From: Maricaulis sp048270265
GTDB lineage: Bacteria; Pseudomonadota; Alphaproteobacteria; Caulobacterales; Maricaulaceae
Direction of reading: 5' to 3'
DNA length: 64,000 bases
NCBI RefSeq assembly: GCF_048270265.1
Contig: NZ_JBLWTD010000013.1
Location: forward strand, 1 to 64,000
This document shows positions 27,042 through 34,494 of the stretch, in pieces. Positions within the stretch are counted from its first letter, which is position 1. Each line of letters begins with the position of its first letter. The notes below the pieces were generated by a model that searched no databases, had not been told where the DNA came from, and was given only the letters and a program-made list of their open reading frames with translations. The position numbers and the translations under genes are program-made.

Positions 27042-27575
27042 ATGACCGTCAATCTCAAGCGCATCCACCACGTCGCCTATCGTTGCAAGGACGCACGCGA
27101 GACGATGGAATTCTACAAGCGCGTCCTCAACATGGATTTCGTGCTGGCGATCGCCGAGGACCAGGTGCCTTCCACCAAGGCGCCTGACCCTTACATGCAC
27201 ATCTTCATGGATGCCGGCATGGGCAATGTGCTCGCCTTTTTCGAACTGCCCAATTCACCGGAAATGGGCCGCGATGAGCGGACCCCGGAATGGGTCCAGC
27301 ACATCGCCTTTGAAGTCGAAAACATGGACGCGCTGGAAGCGGCCAAGGCCCATATCGAAGCCGAAGGCCTCGATGTGCTCGGCCCGGTCAATCACGGCAT
27401 TTTCAAATCCATCTATTTCTTCGACCCCAATGGTCACCGGCTCGAACTCGTCGCCAACACTGCCACCGAGGCCCAGATGAAACAGCTCCACGAGGTCGCC
27501 CCGGCGATGATCGAGGAATGGAGCCGCACCAAGCGCGCACCCAAACACGCCGCCTGGCTGCACGAGCAAGACTAG
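27042..27575 (+). CDS. VOC family dioxygenase/glyoxalase-like protein, paired with hppD
   Basis: 177 residues forming one vicinal-oxygen-chelate domain. It begins KRIHHVAYRCKDARETMEFY; likely metal ligands are H9/H10, H87 (WVQHIAFEV) and E135 (HRLELVA). The C-terminus has a helical extension with KHAAWLHEQD. GGAGG precedes the ATG, and the gene is clearly in the hppD transcript, which ends at a strong terminator 30 bases downstream. A role in aromatic amino acid breakdown is inferred from position; the reaction is unknown. Confidence 0.85.
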   Translation: MTVNLKRIHHVAYRCKDARETMEFYKRVLNMDFVLAIAEDQVPSTKAPDPYMHIFMDAGMGNVLAFFELPNSPEMGRDERTPEWVQHIAFEVENMDALEAAKAHIEAEGLDVLGPVNHGIFKSIYFFDPNGHRLELVANTATEAQMKQLHEVAPAMIEEWSRTKRAPKHAAWLHEQD

Positions 27576-27604
27576 GCGAGAGCCTGACGCATTTCCCTCC
27601 CCCA

Positions 27605-27634
27605 GCCCCGGCCGCAATGCCGGGGCATTTTTTT
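27605..27634 (+). terminator. Intrinsic terminator of the hppD operon
   Basis: GCCCCGGC (27605-27612), a CGCAAT loop and GCCGGGGC (27619-27626) are followed by A and seven T residues (27628-27634). It is the clearest rho-independent terminator in the window. Confidence 0.92.
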
Positions 27635-27715
27635 GCGTCACCCTTGAAATCCTAGGCTTTTCATTTCCCAAACTCGACGAGCATGCTATTTCTCGCCTGA
27701 CGGGGGAATGCACGC

Positions 27716-27938
27716 ATGAATCGCTTCATAGGCGAATTGCTCAGACGGCACGTGCTGCGCGTTGCAGCGGCGTCTCTGATTACCGGCTGGCTGATCATGC
27801 AGGTGGTCTCCGTCATGACCCCCGGCGCTCAATCTTCCCGACTGGGTCGACGGTTTCTTTGCCGTCCTGCTGATCGCCGGCTTCCTCGACTTTGCCACCC
27901 GCTCGGTGATGGCGATTTCGAGTGTGATTGAGACATGA
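27716..27938 (+). pseudogene. Frameshifted small membrane protein related to the N-terminus of the next gene
   Basis: The frame starts at an ATG with GGGGGA upstream and reads FIGELLRRHVLRVAAASLI, parallel to FLAELRRRNVFRVAAAYLV in the next protein. After the CCCCC run at 27819-27823 the reading frame goes wrong. Dropping one C restores ALNLPDWVDGFFAVLLIAGF, which matches LGLPAWFDAVVIGFLAVCF downstream, and gives a 73-residue two-helix protein ending at a TGA at 27936-27938, four bases before the next ATG. As written, translation stops at 27931. It may be a true mutation, a slippery-run frameshift or a sequencing error. Confidence 0.65.
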
Positions 27939-27942
27939 CCCA

Positions 27943-29772
27943 ATGACCAGTTTCCTCGCCGAACTTCGTCGCCGCAATGTTTTCCGCGTCGCCGCCGCCT
28001 ATCTGGTGGTCGGCTGGCTGCTGATCCAGGTCTCGGCCCTGCTGGAGGCGAGCCTCGGCCTGCCGGCCTGGTTCGACGCCGTGGTGATCGGCTTTCTCGC
28101 TGTGTGCTTCCCGATCGCGGTCCTGCTCGCCTGGGCCTTCGAGATGACACCGGAGGGCATGAAGCTGACCGCCGCCGTGCCCGATGGCCAGAGCATCGCG
28201 CCGACCACAGGCCGCAAGCTGGACTTCGCGATTGTCGCCGCCCTGGCACTGATGATCGCCCTGATCGGCTGGCAGCAAATGGCGCCGCGCGCCGCAGGCC
28301 CGGCCCGCACCGTTGCGGGTGAAGGAACAAGCGCCTCGGTCGCAGTCCTGCCCTTCGTCGATCTCAGCCAGGCCGGTGACCAGGAATTCTTCTCTGACGG
28401 GATTTCCGAGGAAATCCTCAATGTTCTGGTCCGCATCCCGGGACTGGGCGTGGCGGGGCGCACCTCCAGCTTTGCCTTCAAGGGCCGCAATGAGGATTTG
28501 CGCGAAATCGGCGAGGCGCTCGGCGTCGATCATGTGCTCGAAGGTAGCGTGCGCCGCTCAGGTTCGCGGCTGCGCATCACCGCCCAGCTGATCCGCTCGT
28601 CCGATGGCTTCCATATGTGGTCGGAAACCTATGACCGCGAGATCGCCGATATCTTCGACATCCAGGACGAGATTGCCGCCGCCGTCGCGGACGAGCTGGC
28701 GCTCTCGCTCGGGATTGACTGGCATCCGGCCGCGCATGACCGGACCAGCGATATCGAGGCCTATGAGCTCTTCCTTCAGGCCCGGCAGCTCTATTTCCGG
28801 CGCGGTCAGCGCAATCTCGAGGAGGCGGCGCTTTTGCTGCACGAGGTCGTCGCCCGGGACCCCGAGTTTGCGCCGGCCTGGATCGCCCTGGCCGGGGTGT
28901 ATTCGGTGTATGAGTCGTATCAGCCGAATGACAGAATTGGTGATTATCCCTATTGGCGCCGCATCGGCCTGGCGGCGGCGCGGCGGGCGGCAGAACTCGA
29001 TCCGCAGTCGGGCGAAGCGCAGACTTATATCGGCAGCTTTCTGGCCAACCAACATCAATGGATCGCGGCCTATCAGGCCTTTAATCGGGCCGTTGCACTC
29101 GAACCGCAAAACGCATCCGTCCTCGACATCTTTGCCCAAAAACTCATCGATACCGGCTACCCCGTCGAAGCCCGGGCACTGGCGGCTCGCGCCGTCGCGC
29201 TCGACCCTCTGGTGCCGATCTATCACAACACGCTGGGCTGGGCCTCGATGGAGCATCCCGACTATGGAGGCGAGGCGGCACTCGAGGAGTTTCGGCTGGC
29301 GCGCGCGCTCGGACCTGACCTGCCCTTCAGCTATAACAACGCCTTGCGAGTCCTGTTCAACCACGGACGGCGCGAGGAGGCCGAACAGATTTTTGAAGAG
29401 ATATTGCGTCAAGGCATCTATCCTCCAGAGGCCCGGGAGCCGATTGATCGCCTCATGGAAGCTTGGGCGGCCGGTGACACGGCGCTGCGCGCCCTGCCGC
29501 CGGACCACACATTCTGGCGTTCAGGGATTGCTATCCTGCTGGATGATGTGGATATGGCCCTGGCGACAGCCGAAGCGAACTGGGCAAGGGAACCGCGACC
29601 CGGTCTCGGCCTGATCCTTGGCCTCGAAGCCAATTACCGCAATGATCCGCGCTGGCGCCAGCACATCCGCGACATCAACCTGCTTGAGCTCTGGCAGGTG
29701 CGCGGCTTCCCCGAGGGGTGTCAGGCGCTTGGTGCTGATGATTTCCAATGCGAGGCCTTGCCGATCCGATGA
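27943..29772 (+). CDS. FlgO-like/TPR membrane protein of the adenylate-cyclase-associated type
   Basis: 609 residues. The N-terminal module RRRNVFRVAAAYLVVGWLL with two helices and a third at about 92-108 anchors it. Next comes a TolB-N/FlgO-like domain (SVAVLPFVDLSQAGDQEFFS, GISEEILNVLV, VDHVLEGSVRRSG, GFHMWSETYDREIADIFDIQ). Several TPR repeats fill residues about 270-530. This arrangement is common in proteins attached to adenylate cyclases and winged-helix regulators, but no such catalytic or DNA-binding domain is present here. It probably acts as a scaffold or sensor. Its stop overlaps the next gene by four bases. Confidence 0.75.
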   Translation: MTSFLAELRRRNVFRVAAAYLVVGWLLIQVSALLEASLGLPAWFDAVVIGFLAVCFPIAVLLAWAFEMTPEGMKLTAAVPDGQSIAPTTGRKLDFAIVAALALMIALIGWQQMAPRAAGPARTVAGEGTSASVAVLPFVDLSQAGDQEFFSDGISEEILNVLVRIPGLGVAGRTSSFAFKGRNEDLREIGEALGVDHVLEGSVRRSGSRLRITAQLIRSSDGFHMWSETYDREIADIFDIQDEIAAAVADELALSLGIDWHPAAHDRTSDIEAYELFLQARQLYFRRGQRNLEEAALLLHEVVARDPEFAPAWIALAGVYSVYESYQPNDRIGDYPYWRRIGLAAARRAAELDPQSGEAQTYIGSFLANQHQWIAAYQAFNRAVALEPQNASVLDIFAQKLIDTGYPVEARALAARAVALDPLVPIYHNTLGWASMEHPDYGGEAALEEFRLARALGPDLPFSYNNALRVLFNHGRREEAEQIFEEILRQGIYPPEAREPIDRLMEAWAAGDTALRALPPDHTFWRSGIAILLDDVDMALATAEANWAREPRPGLGLILGLEANYRNDPRWRQHIRDINLLELWQVRGFPEGCQALGADDFQCEALPIR

Positions 29773-30548
29773 TCCTCTCCCGCATCATCCACCATCTGAA
29801 GACCCAGAACTGGACCGCCGTCGGGCTTGAATTCCTGATCGTCATTCTTGGCGTTGTGATCGGCTTCCAGGTCACCGAGTGGAACACGCAACGTCAGGCC
29901 ATCGCACGCGCCGAACTCCTCACCACGCGGCTGATCGAGGATTTGCGCAATGAACAATGGCGGGTGGAAGGCAATGCGTTTTACTACGCCCAGGTCTCCG
30001 ACAACGCACAGCGCGCGATTGATGCACTGGAAGGGCGGCGGTCGGTCGATGACGAGACCCTGGTCATCGAGGCGTTTCGGGCCACCCAGATATTCAGCTT
30101 CCCCATCATCAGCACGACCTATGCGGAGCTTGTCGCAACCGGGACCATCAGTCTCGTCGCCGATGATGCGCTGATGATCGCGGCGGTTGAATACTACGAA
30201 AGCGGAGCCGACGTTCTGAGTTTTCAGGATCGCGACCGGACTTACCGTTCCACTTTTTTCCAACTCGCTGACCGGGCCCTTGTTGAGGCACTTGCCGACA
30301 ACTGCGCCGAACCGCGCACAATGGGCATTGGCGATTATGCCGCGCTGCCGGAAATACTCGACTTCCCCTGTGACATCGACGGCCATGACGCGGCGGTCAC
30401 AGCGCTGGCCGGACGCCTTCGGGGCAATCCCGCCATCCTGCCGCTGCTCCGCCAACGCGCCGTCGAGACCTTGGTCGAGAGCCGGTCACAAATCTACTGG
30501 CGAACCCTGTTCGGGCAAGTCCTTCCACCCGTGGAGGTGTCCGAATGA
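29769..30548 (+). CDS. DUF6090-like membrane protein, copy 1
   Basis: 259 residues. The N-terminus (KTQNWTAVGLEFLIVILGVV, GFQVTEWNTQRQ) contains one membrane helix followed by the WN-x-x-R pattern that marks DUF6090-like proteins. The rest is a helical soluble domain with no catalytic motif that I recognise. The ATG overlaps the stop of the FlgO/TPR gene, and its own stop overlaps the next copy, so the three should be co-translated. Function unknown; a membrane-bound partner of the TPR protein is a reasonable guess from position only. Confidence 0.75.
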   Translation: MILSRIIHHLKTQNWTAVGLEFLIVILGVVIGFQVTEWNTQRQAIARAELLTTRLIEDLRNEQWRVEGNAFYYAQVSDNAQRAIDALEGRRSVDDETLVIEAFRATQIFSFPIISTTYAELVATGTISLVADDALMIAAVEYYESGADVLSFQDRDRTYRSTFFQLADRALVEALADNCAEPRTMGIGDYAALPEILDFPCDIDGHDAAVTALAGRLRGNPAILPLLRQRAVETLVESRSQIYWRTLFGQVLPPVEVSE

Positions 30549-31264
30549 TCCTCGCCCGCATCACCGATGCCTTGCGCGCCCAGAACTGGACCGCCATCGC
30601 GCTGGAATTCCTGCTGGTCCTCTCCAGCGTCGTGCTCGGCTTCCAGGTCACCGCCTGGAATGAAGCGCGCCACGACCGCCAGGAAGCGACGCTGATGGTC
30701 GCGCGTGTCGCTGACGAGCTGGAGCAATCACTGCAACTGGTCGAGGCTGAGCTTCCCGTAGCCGAAACACTCGTCGAGGCAACCGGCCGGGCCCACACCC
30801 TGCTGATCTCCGGCGCGCTCGATGAGAGCAACCGGACCGAATTCGAGAACAGTTTTTCGGCCGCAATCACGATGGCCGAAGTGCGGCTCCACAAGTCCGC
30901 ACTCGAAGTATTCCAGAATTCAGGCGCGGCGAATTCAGGCACTCCGGCGGACTTGCGGCTGGCGATCGCGCGGTATTATGAATTCGTGCTGATCGAACGG
31001 GAGCAGGACCTGCTCCTGCTGTCCGACTTCACCGTGCTGGCCGGCGATCTGTTCGACCAGATTGATGTCGATACCGACTATTTTTCGACCGGCCACATCC
31101 GCGGTGACCTGGCGCCACTCAATGACAATCCCGCGCTGGCGCGCACCCTGCTGCAGATCAATCTGCGGCAGCAGGTTCAAGTCTACCGCCTCGAAGCCAT
31201 CCGCGACGAAATCCTGGCATTGCGCGATCTGATCGCGGCAGAGGCTGGCGGTGGGGATGGGTAA
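30545..31264 (+). CDS. DUF6090-like membrane protein, copy 2
   Basis: 239 residues, paralogous to the preceding protein at the N-terminus (RAQNWTAIALEFLLVLSSVV, GFQVTAWNEARH), with one membrane helix and a largely helical remainder. Beyond the first 50 residues the two copies have diverged strongly. ATGA overlap with copy 1. It ends 27 bases before the convergent SRAP gene. No function can be assigned from the sequence. Confidence 0.75.
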   Translation: MILARITDALRAQNWTAIALEFLLVLSSVVLGFQVTAWNEARHDRQEATLMVARVADELEQSLQLVEAELPVAETLVEATGRAHTLLISGALDESNRTEFENSFSAAITMAEVRLHKSALEVFQNSGAANSGTPADLRLAIARYYEFVLIEREQDLLLLSDFTVLAGDLFDQIDVDTDYFSTGHIRGDLAPLNDNPALARTLLQINLRQQVQVYRLEAIRDEILALRDLIAAEAGGGDG

Positions 31265-31291
31265 GACCCGTCGAAGGTGGGGTGCCCCGCA

Positions 31292-31990
31292 TCACACCAG
31301 CCCGCCCCGCTGCACCCCGTCACCCGGCTCGGTCAGCCATTCGCCCTCGCTGCGGACATTGCCGACCGCCTTGTTGGCCTCATGGATGGTAATCGCCTCC
31401 GACGGCGCGCCCTTGAGGATGAGCTCGATATCGGCGGTGTGGGGTTCCAGCCAGGGCTGGCAATCCTCCGGCCGCAACATGACCGGCATGCGGTTATGGA
31501 CGCGCTTCATCGCCTCATTGGCCGGGATGGTCAGAATGGTGAAACTGTCGATCACTGCGCCCTCGATTTCGGCCCGGTCCCACAGCCCGGCCATGCCGAA
31601 CCAGTCCGTGTCCTTCATCCCGATAAACCAGGGCTGTTTGGCACCCTTCTCGCCGGTCCATTCGTAGAATCCGACCGCCGGCACGATGCAGTGATGGCGG
31701 CGGAAGGCATGGCGGAAACTGGGCAGATCGGCCGCGGTTTCGGCCTTGGCGTTGAAGGTGGAATATTTCATCTCGCTCAAGGGCTTGTGCCAGAAATGCG
31801 GCACCAGACCCCAGCGCGCCATCGCCATCTCATTGCCGATTTCCTCATCGGTGCGCTGACGGATGATCGGCGCGAGCTGGGTCGGGGCGACATTCCAGCG
31901 CGGCTCGAGATTGGTCGCCGCCTGCCGGAGCTTGAACGTCTCCTGCAGGATCCACCACTGCAGCTTGCCGATGGCATAACGTCCACACAT
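31292..31990 (-). CDS. SOS response-associated peptidase (SRAP, YedK/HMCES type)
   Basis: 232 residues. C2 directly after the start Met (MCGRYAI) is the residue that becomes the catalytic N-terminus and crosslinks to abasic sites in single-stranded DNA. Other hallmarks are NVAPTQ, ARWGLVPHFW, FNAKAET, the glutamate in GFYEW and the histidine in VHNRMPVML. The protein shields abasic sites during replication. It lies 2 kb from the SOS-controlled imu cassette on the opposite strand; I found no LexA-type box in front of it. Confidence 0.92.
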   Translation of the reverse strand: MCGRYAIGKLQWWILQETFKLRQAATNLEPRWNVAPTQLAPIIRQRTDEEIGNEMAMARWGLVPHFWHKPLSEMKYSTFNAKAETAADLPSFRHAFRRHHCIVPAVGFYEWTGEKGAKQPWFIGMKDTDWFGMAGLWDRAEIEGAVIDSFTILTIPANEAMKRVHNRMPVMLRPEDCQPWLEPHTADIELILKGAPSEAITIHEANKAVGNVRSEGEWLTEPGDGVQRGGLV

Positions 31991-32026
31991 GGGGAGAGGT
32001 TAGCCGAAATCAGGGCCGCCTTGCCA

Positions 32027-32758
32027 TCATTGTGCAGGTCTGACTGACAGGGCGTAATCGATATAGAGGGAGAGTTCCATGGCACCGGCCCGTTGCCAGT
32101 GAACGCCGCCTTCAAGCCCTGAAACCTCGATGGTGAAATCATCTCCGAAGGCAGCGGCGGTGCGGTGAGCATCGGCGGCAATGGCGGCAATGATCTCGTC
32201 ACGATAGCGCGCCGGGCCACCGGTGACCGTCAATTCCCAGTCATTCGTGTTGAGCATTTCGGTGCGCCCGACCACCCGCGTATTTTCGATGAAATCATTG
32301 ATCCGCGCCGTGGTGGCATCCACCGTATCCTCCGGCGAAATCGCCGTTGTGGCCATAATCACCACTTCACTGGTATCGGTGCGGCCGCGCCCGGTCCCGA
32401 TCGGCAATGAATCGATCATCGTCTCGTCGAAATCGACAATCAACTGGTCGCCGATATCATTGCGGTCCACCAAAAGGCCGATTGCGACATTGGAACTCTG
32501 CCGTCCCGCCCGGACCAGATTGCGCAGCGTGTCACGCAATTCCCGCAGGCGCTGCGCCTCTTCCCGGGTATCGCAGACGACACGCACCCGGACCGAAATC
32601 GCGTCCGCCCGGCGCTCAAGCCGGACACTGGGCACAAAATCACTTTCATAATCGGCCATCCGCGACCCGGTCACGACGATCACGTCATCGCTCTGCAGGG
32701 CAAAGCCCGGTGCGGTGAGGGCAAAGGCCATGACGATGGCCGACAGACATGCGCGCAT
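32027..32758 (-). CDS. SIMPL (DUF541) domain periplasmic protein
   Basis: 243 residues with a signal peptide (ACLSAIVMAFALTAPGFALQ). It continues with the SIMPL-like pattern: DVIVVTGSRMADYE, a region alternating RVRVVCDTREEAQRL with helices, and a final strand group (FTIEVSGLEGGVHWQRAG, ELSLYIDYAL). Such proteins are secreted or periplasmic and of unclear function. The ATG at 32758 has GGAAGA before it. A start at 32806 would place extra residues ahead of the signal peptide and is less likely. Confidence 0.7.
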   Translation of the reverse strand: MRACLSAIVMAFALTAPGFALQSDDVIVVTGSRMADYESDFVPSVRLERRADAISVRVRVVCDTREEAQRLRELRDTLRNLVRAGRQSSNVAIGLLVDRNDIGDQLIVDFDETMIDSLPIGTGRGRTDTSEVVIMATTAISPEDTVDATTARINDFIENTRVVGRTEMLNTNDWELTVTGGPARYRDEIIAAIAADAHRTAAAFGDDFTIEVSGLEGGVHWQRAGAMELSLYIDYALSVRPAQ

Positions 32759-32863
32759 TGTTTCTTCCCCCAACTCAAGAGCGATCAGGCTAGCCGATAT
32801 TTCCACACCAGGCCAGCCAGCACAAAATCCGCCACGGCGCCGCCGCCTGGCGTTATTCGGGAA

Positions 32864-32933
32864 TACGGGCGGGCCAAAAGACCCGGATTTTTTTAGCGCT
32901 TTAACTTGGAGAGAGCCTCATGGCCCGCCCGTA
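32864..32933. repeat. 13-bp perfect inverted repeat around a T-run and a ribosome-site-like motif
   Basis: TACGGGCGGGCCA (32864-32876) and TGGCCCGCCCGTA (32921-32933) are exact reverse complements separated by 44 bases. The loop contains ACCCGG, a run of seven T, and GGAGAGAGCC just before an ATG at 32920. As RNA on the plus strand this would be a long stable stem. Role unknown: a structured RNA, an expression switch or a relic of a small mobile element. Confidence 0.7.
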
Positions 32934-33224
32934 CGCGGTGGTGTCGGCCCTTACCAACGGGCAATCTTACCCTCGAACACATCCGGAGCCGGCGGAGAAG
33001 CACAGGATATCATTTCAGCCTGCTGTCATGTCTGCCGGTTACCCGTATCAGCCCACCCTGGCTCTGGTTCCGCTGGACCGGTCGTCACCCGATCCTCACC
33101 ATCCCCTAGGGACACCGCACCCCACCCACGTCACCGAACGGTCCGGAACGCCCCGTTGCGGGAGGAGATGCGTGGAGTATGCGCCAGGCCTGGAGGGAGA
33201 GGATAAGTTGGGTTTTTATCGTCA

Positions 33225-33301
33225 TCCCGACGAAAGTCGGGACCTCGATGGACCGGGCTCCGCGCTTGCCACGCCGGGGTCCTGACTGGCGTCAGGATGA
33301 T
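33225..33301. repeat. Pair of REP-like hairpins in opposite orientation
   Basis: TCCCGAC-GAAA-GTCGGGA (33225-33242) is a perfect hairpin within the motif GTCATCCCGACGAAAGTCGG. TCCTGAC-TGGC-GTCAGGA (33280-33297) is a second one, followed by TGATG, so the outer sequence is the reverse of the first (GTCATCC against GGATGATG). Such facing pairs are typical of bacterial BIME clusters. Confidence 0.75.
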
Positions 33302-33384
33302 GTGGGCCAATTGCTGAAGGGCGGGGATAAACCGCTGTCCTGGCCAGCGCCGCGCCCGTCATCATCACCCCAAAAACCAAATCC

Positions 33385-33437
33385 TGTCATCCCTGACGGA
33401 TGCCCCGCGCATGCGGGGCGCAGATCAGGGACCCAGA
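33385..33437. repeat. REP-like hairpin element, copy B
   Basis: TGTCATCCCTGACGGATG opens the unit, CCCCGC-GCAT-GCGGGG is the central palindrome, and CAGATCAGGGACCCAGA closes it. The outer TCCCTGA pairs with TCAGGGA. It matches copy A at 21798 and, inverted, copy C at 33515. Confidence 0.8.
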
Positions 33438-33514
33438 ACCACCAAGGTTAAATGACTCAGGCTCTGCGGGAAAAAGGCGGCCGACCGAACAGGCAGCGGC
33501 TCACCCGACGGGCG

Positions 33515-33573
33515 TCTGGGTCCCTGATCTCCGCCCGGACCGCTGACGCGTCCGGGCATCCGTCAGGGATGAC
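33515..33573. repeat. REP-like hairpin element, copy C (inverted)
   Basis: It reads TCTGGGTCCCTGATCT to CATCCGTCAGGGATGACA, the reverse complement of copy B at both ends. The central stem is different but still self-complementary (GCCCGGAC with GTCCGGGC), so the hairpin, rather than the base sequence, is preserved. Confidence 0.8.
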
Positions 33574-33665
33574 AATTGGTGTTGGCTTGTGGGTATTTGG
33601 GTAGGCGGCGGGAAGTCGCCCCACACCCCACCGATTCACCCCTTGACTCTCCGCCCCCCTGACCG

Positions 33666-33680
33666 GAACATAAGCAGAAC
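33666..33680. promoter_or_regulatory. LexA (SOS) box of the imuA-imuB-dnaE2 operon
   Basis: GAAC (33666-33669), seven bases, GAAC (33677-33680). On the other strand this is GTTC-N7-GTTC, the known alphaproteobacterial LexA operator. It lies 20 bases before the imuA start, the expected place for control of this DNA-damage cassette. Confidence 0.85.
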
Positions 33681-33699
33681 ATTCAACAGAGGCCATGAC

Positions 33700-34494
33700 A
33701 TGCCAACTGCGCCGCGTGCCCGAACAGGGCGGCCGCAGCTCGAGGAGCTGCGACGCCAGATCCAGGCGATTGAAACGCCGATGACCGGTCCCGTCCTGAC
33801 GGGGCAGGACGCGCTGGTGCTTGGCCAGAATGCGCTGGTGCTGTCGCCGGGCCTGCATGAGGTCTGCCCGGCGAGCTATCTCGACACGCCCGCCGCGCTG
33901 GCCTTCCAGATCGGCATGCTCGGCCAGGGTCTGGCCGAACAGGACAGGCTTCGCCCCGTGATCTGGGTGCGCCCGGCGGGCCAACGCGCCCATGATTTCG
34001 GCCGTCCCTATCCGCTCGCCCTGGCCCGTTGGGGGCTGGCGCCGGAACGGGTCCTGCTGGTCGAGGCGCGCGATGCGACCGACGTGCTGTGGGCAATGGA
34101 GGAAGGGCTCAATGCCGGTGCGCTGGTGATCGGCGAGATCGGGGCCTCGGCCCGCTATGATCTCACCGCCTCGCGCCGCCTGCACCGTTCGGCCCAGGCC
34201 GGAGGCGCGCGCGCGCTCGTCTTGCGCGGTCATCAAGATATCCAGCCCAGCGCGGCCCTGACCCGCTGGCGATTATCCGCCCTGCCGTCACCGGACCGGC
34301 CATGGCGCGGGGCGACAGGCCTGCCGGGATTGGGAGCGCCGCGCTTTTGCGCCGTGCTCGAACGGGTCCGGGGCGGCCCGCCGAAAACATTTGAGATCGA
34401 GTGGAAAAATGCGGCGTTTCATGTCCTTGAGCCTGCCGAGATGGCCCGTCGAACGGCGCAGCCTGCGCCCCAATTCGACCGCCTCGCCGTCTGA
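33700..34494 (+). CDS. imuA: ImuA, SOS mutagenesis protein (RecA-like fold)
   Basis: 264 residues of the ImuA/SulA-related family: LEELRRQIQAIE, LSPGLHEVCPASYLDTPAAL, PVIWVRP and VLLVEARDATDVLWAMEEGL. It resembles RecA without a usable Walker A loop. ImuA works with ImuB and DnaE2 in translesion synthesis after DNA damage. The start at 33700 has AGAGG upstream; the open frame to 33589 is ignored because it would run across the LexA box. The imuB start overlaps its 3' end by 86 bases. Confidence 0.88.
   Translation: MPTAPRARTGRPQLEELRRQIQAIETPMTGPVLTGQDALVLGQNALVLSPGLHEVCPASYLDTPAALAFQIGMLGQGLAEQDRLRPVIWVRPAGQRAHDFGRPYPLALARWGLAPERVLLVEARDATDVLWAMEEGLNAGALVIGEIGASARYDLTASRRLHRSAQAGGARALVLRGHQDIQPSAALTRWRLSALPSPDRPWRGATGLPGLGAPRFCAVLERVRGGPPKTFEIEWKNAAFHVLEPAEMARRTAQPAPQFDRLAV

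Larger units (their letters stand above)
32759..33699. other. 940-base intergenic region with hairpin elements
   Basis: Between the SIMPL gene and imuA no gene is well supported. It holds a 13-bp inverted repeat (32864-32933), a REP pair (33225-33301), two inverted copies of another hairpin element (33385-33437 and 33515-33573) and the LexA box of the imu operon (33666-33680). A frame at 32920-33285 has a ribosome site but its end is read from repeat DNA; it is not called. Confidence 0.7.

Noticed and set aside
32920..33285. 121-codon frame with a good ribosome site
   Set aside because: Its last third (RHPDESRDLDGPGS) is a translation of the REP hairpin, and the rest shows no domain. Kept only as part of the inverted-repeat finding.
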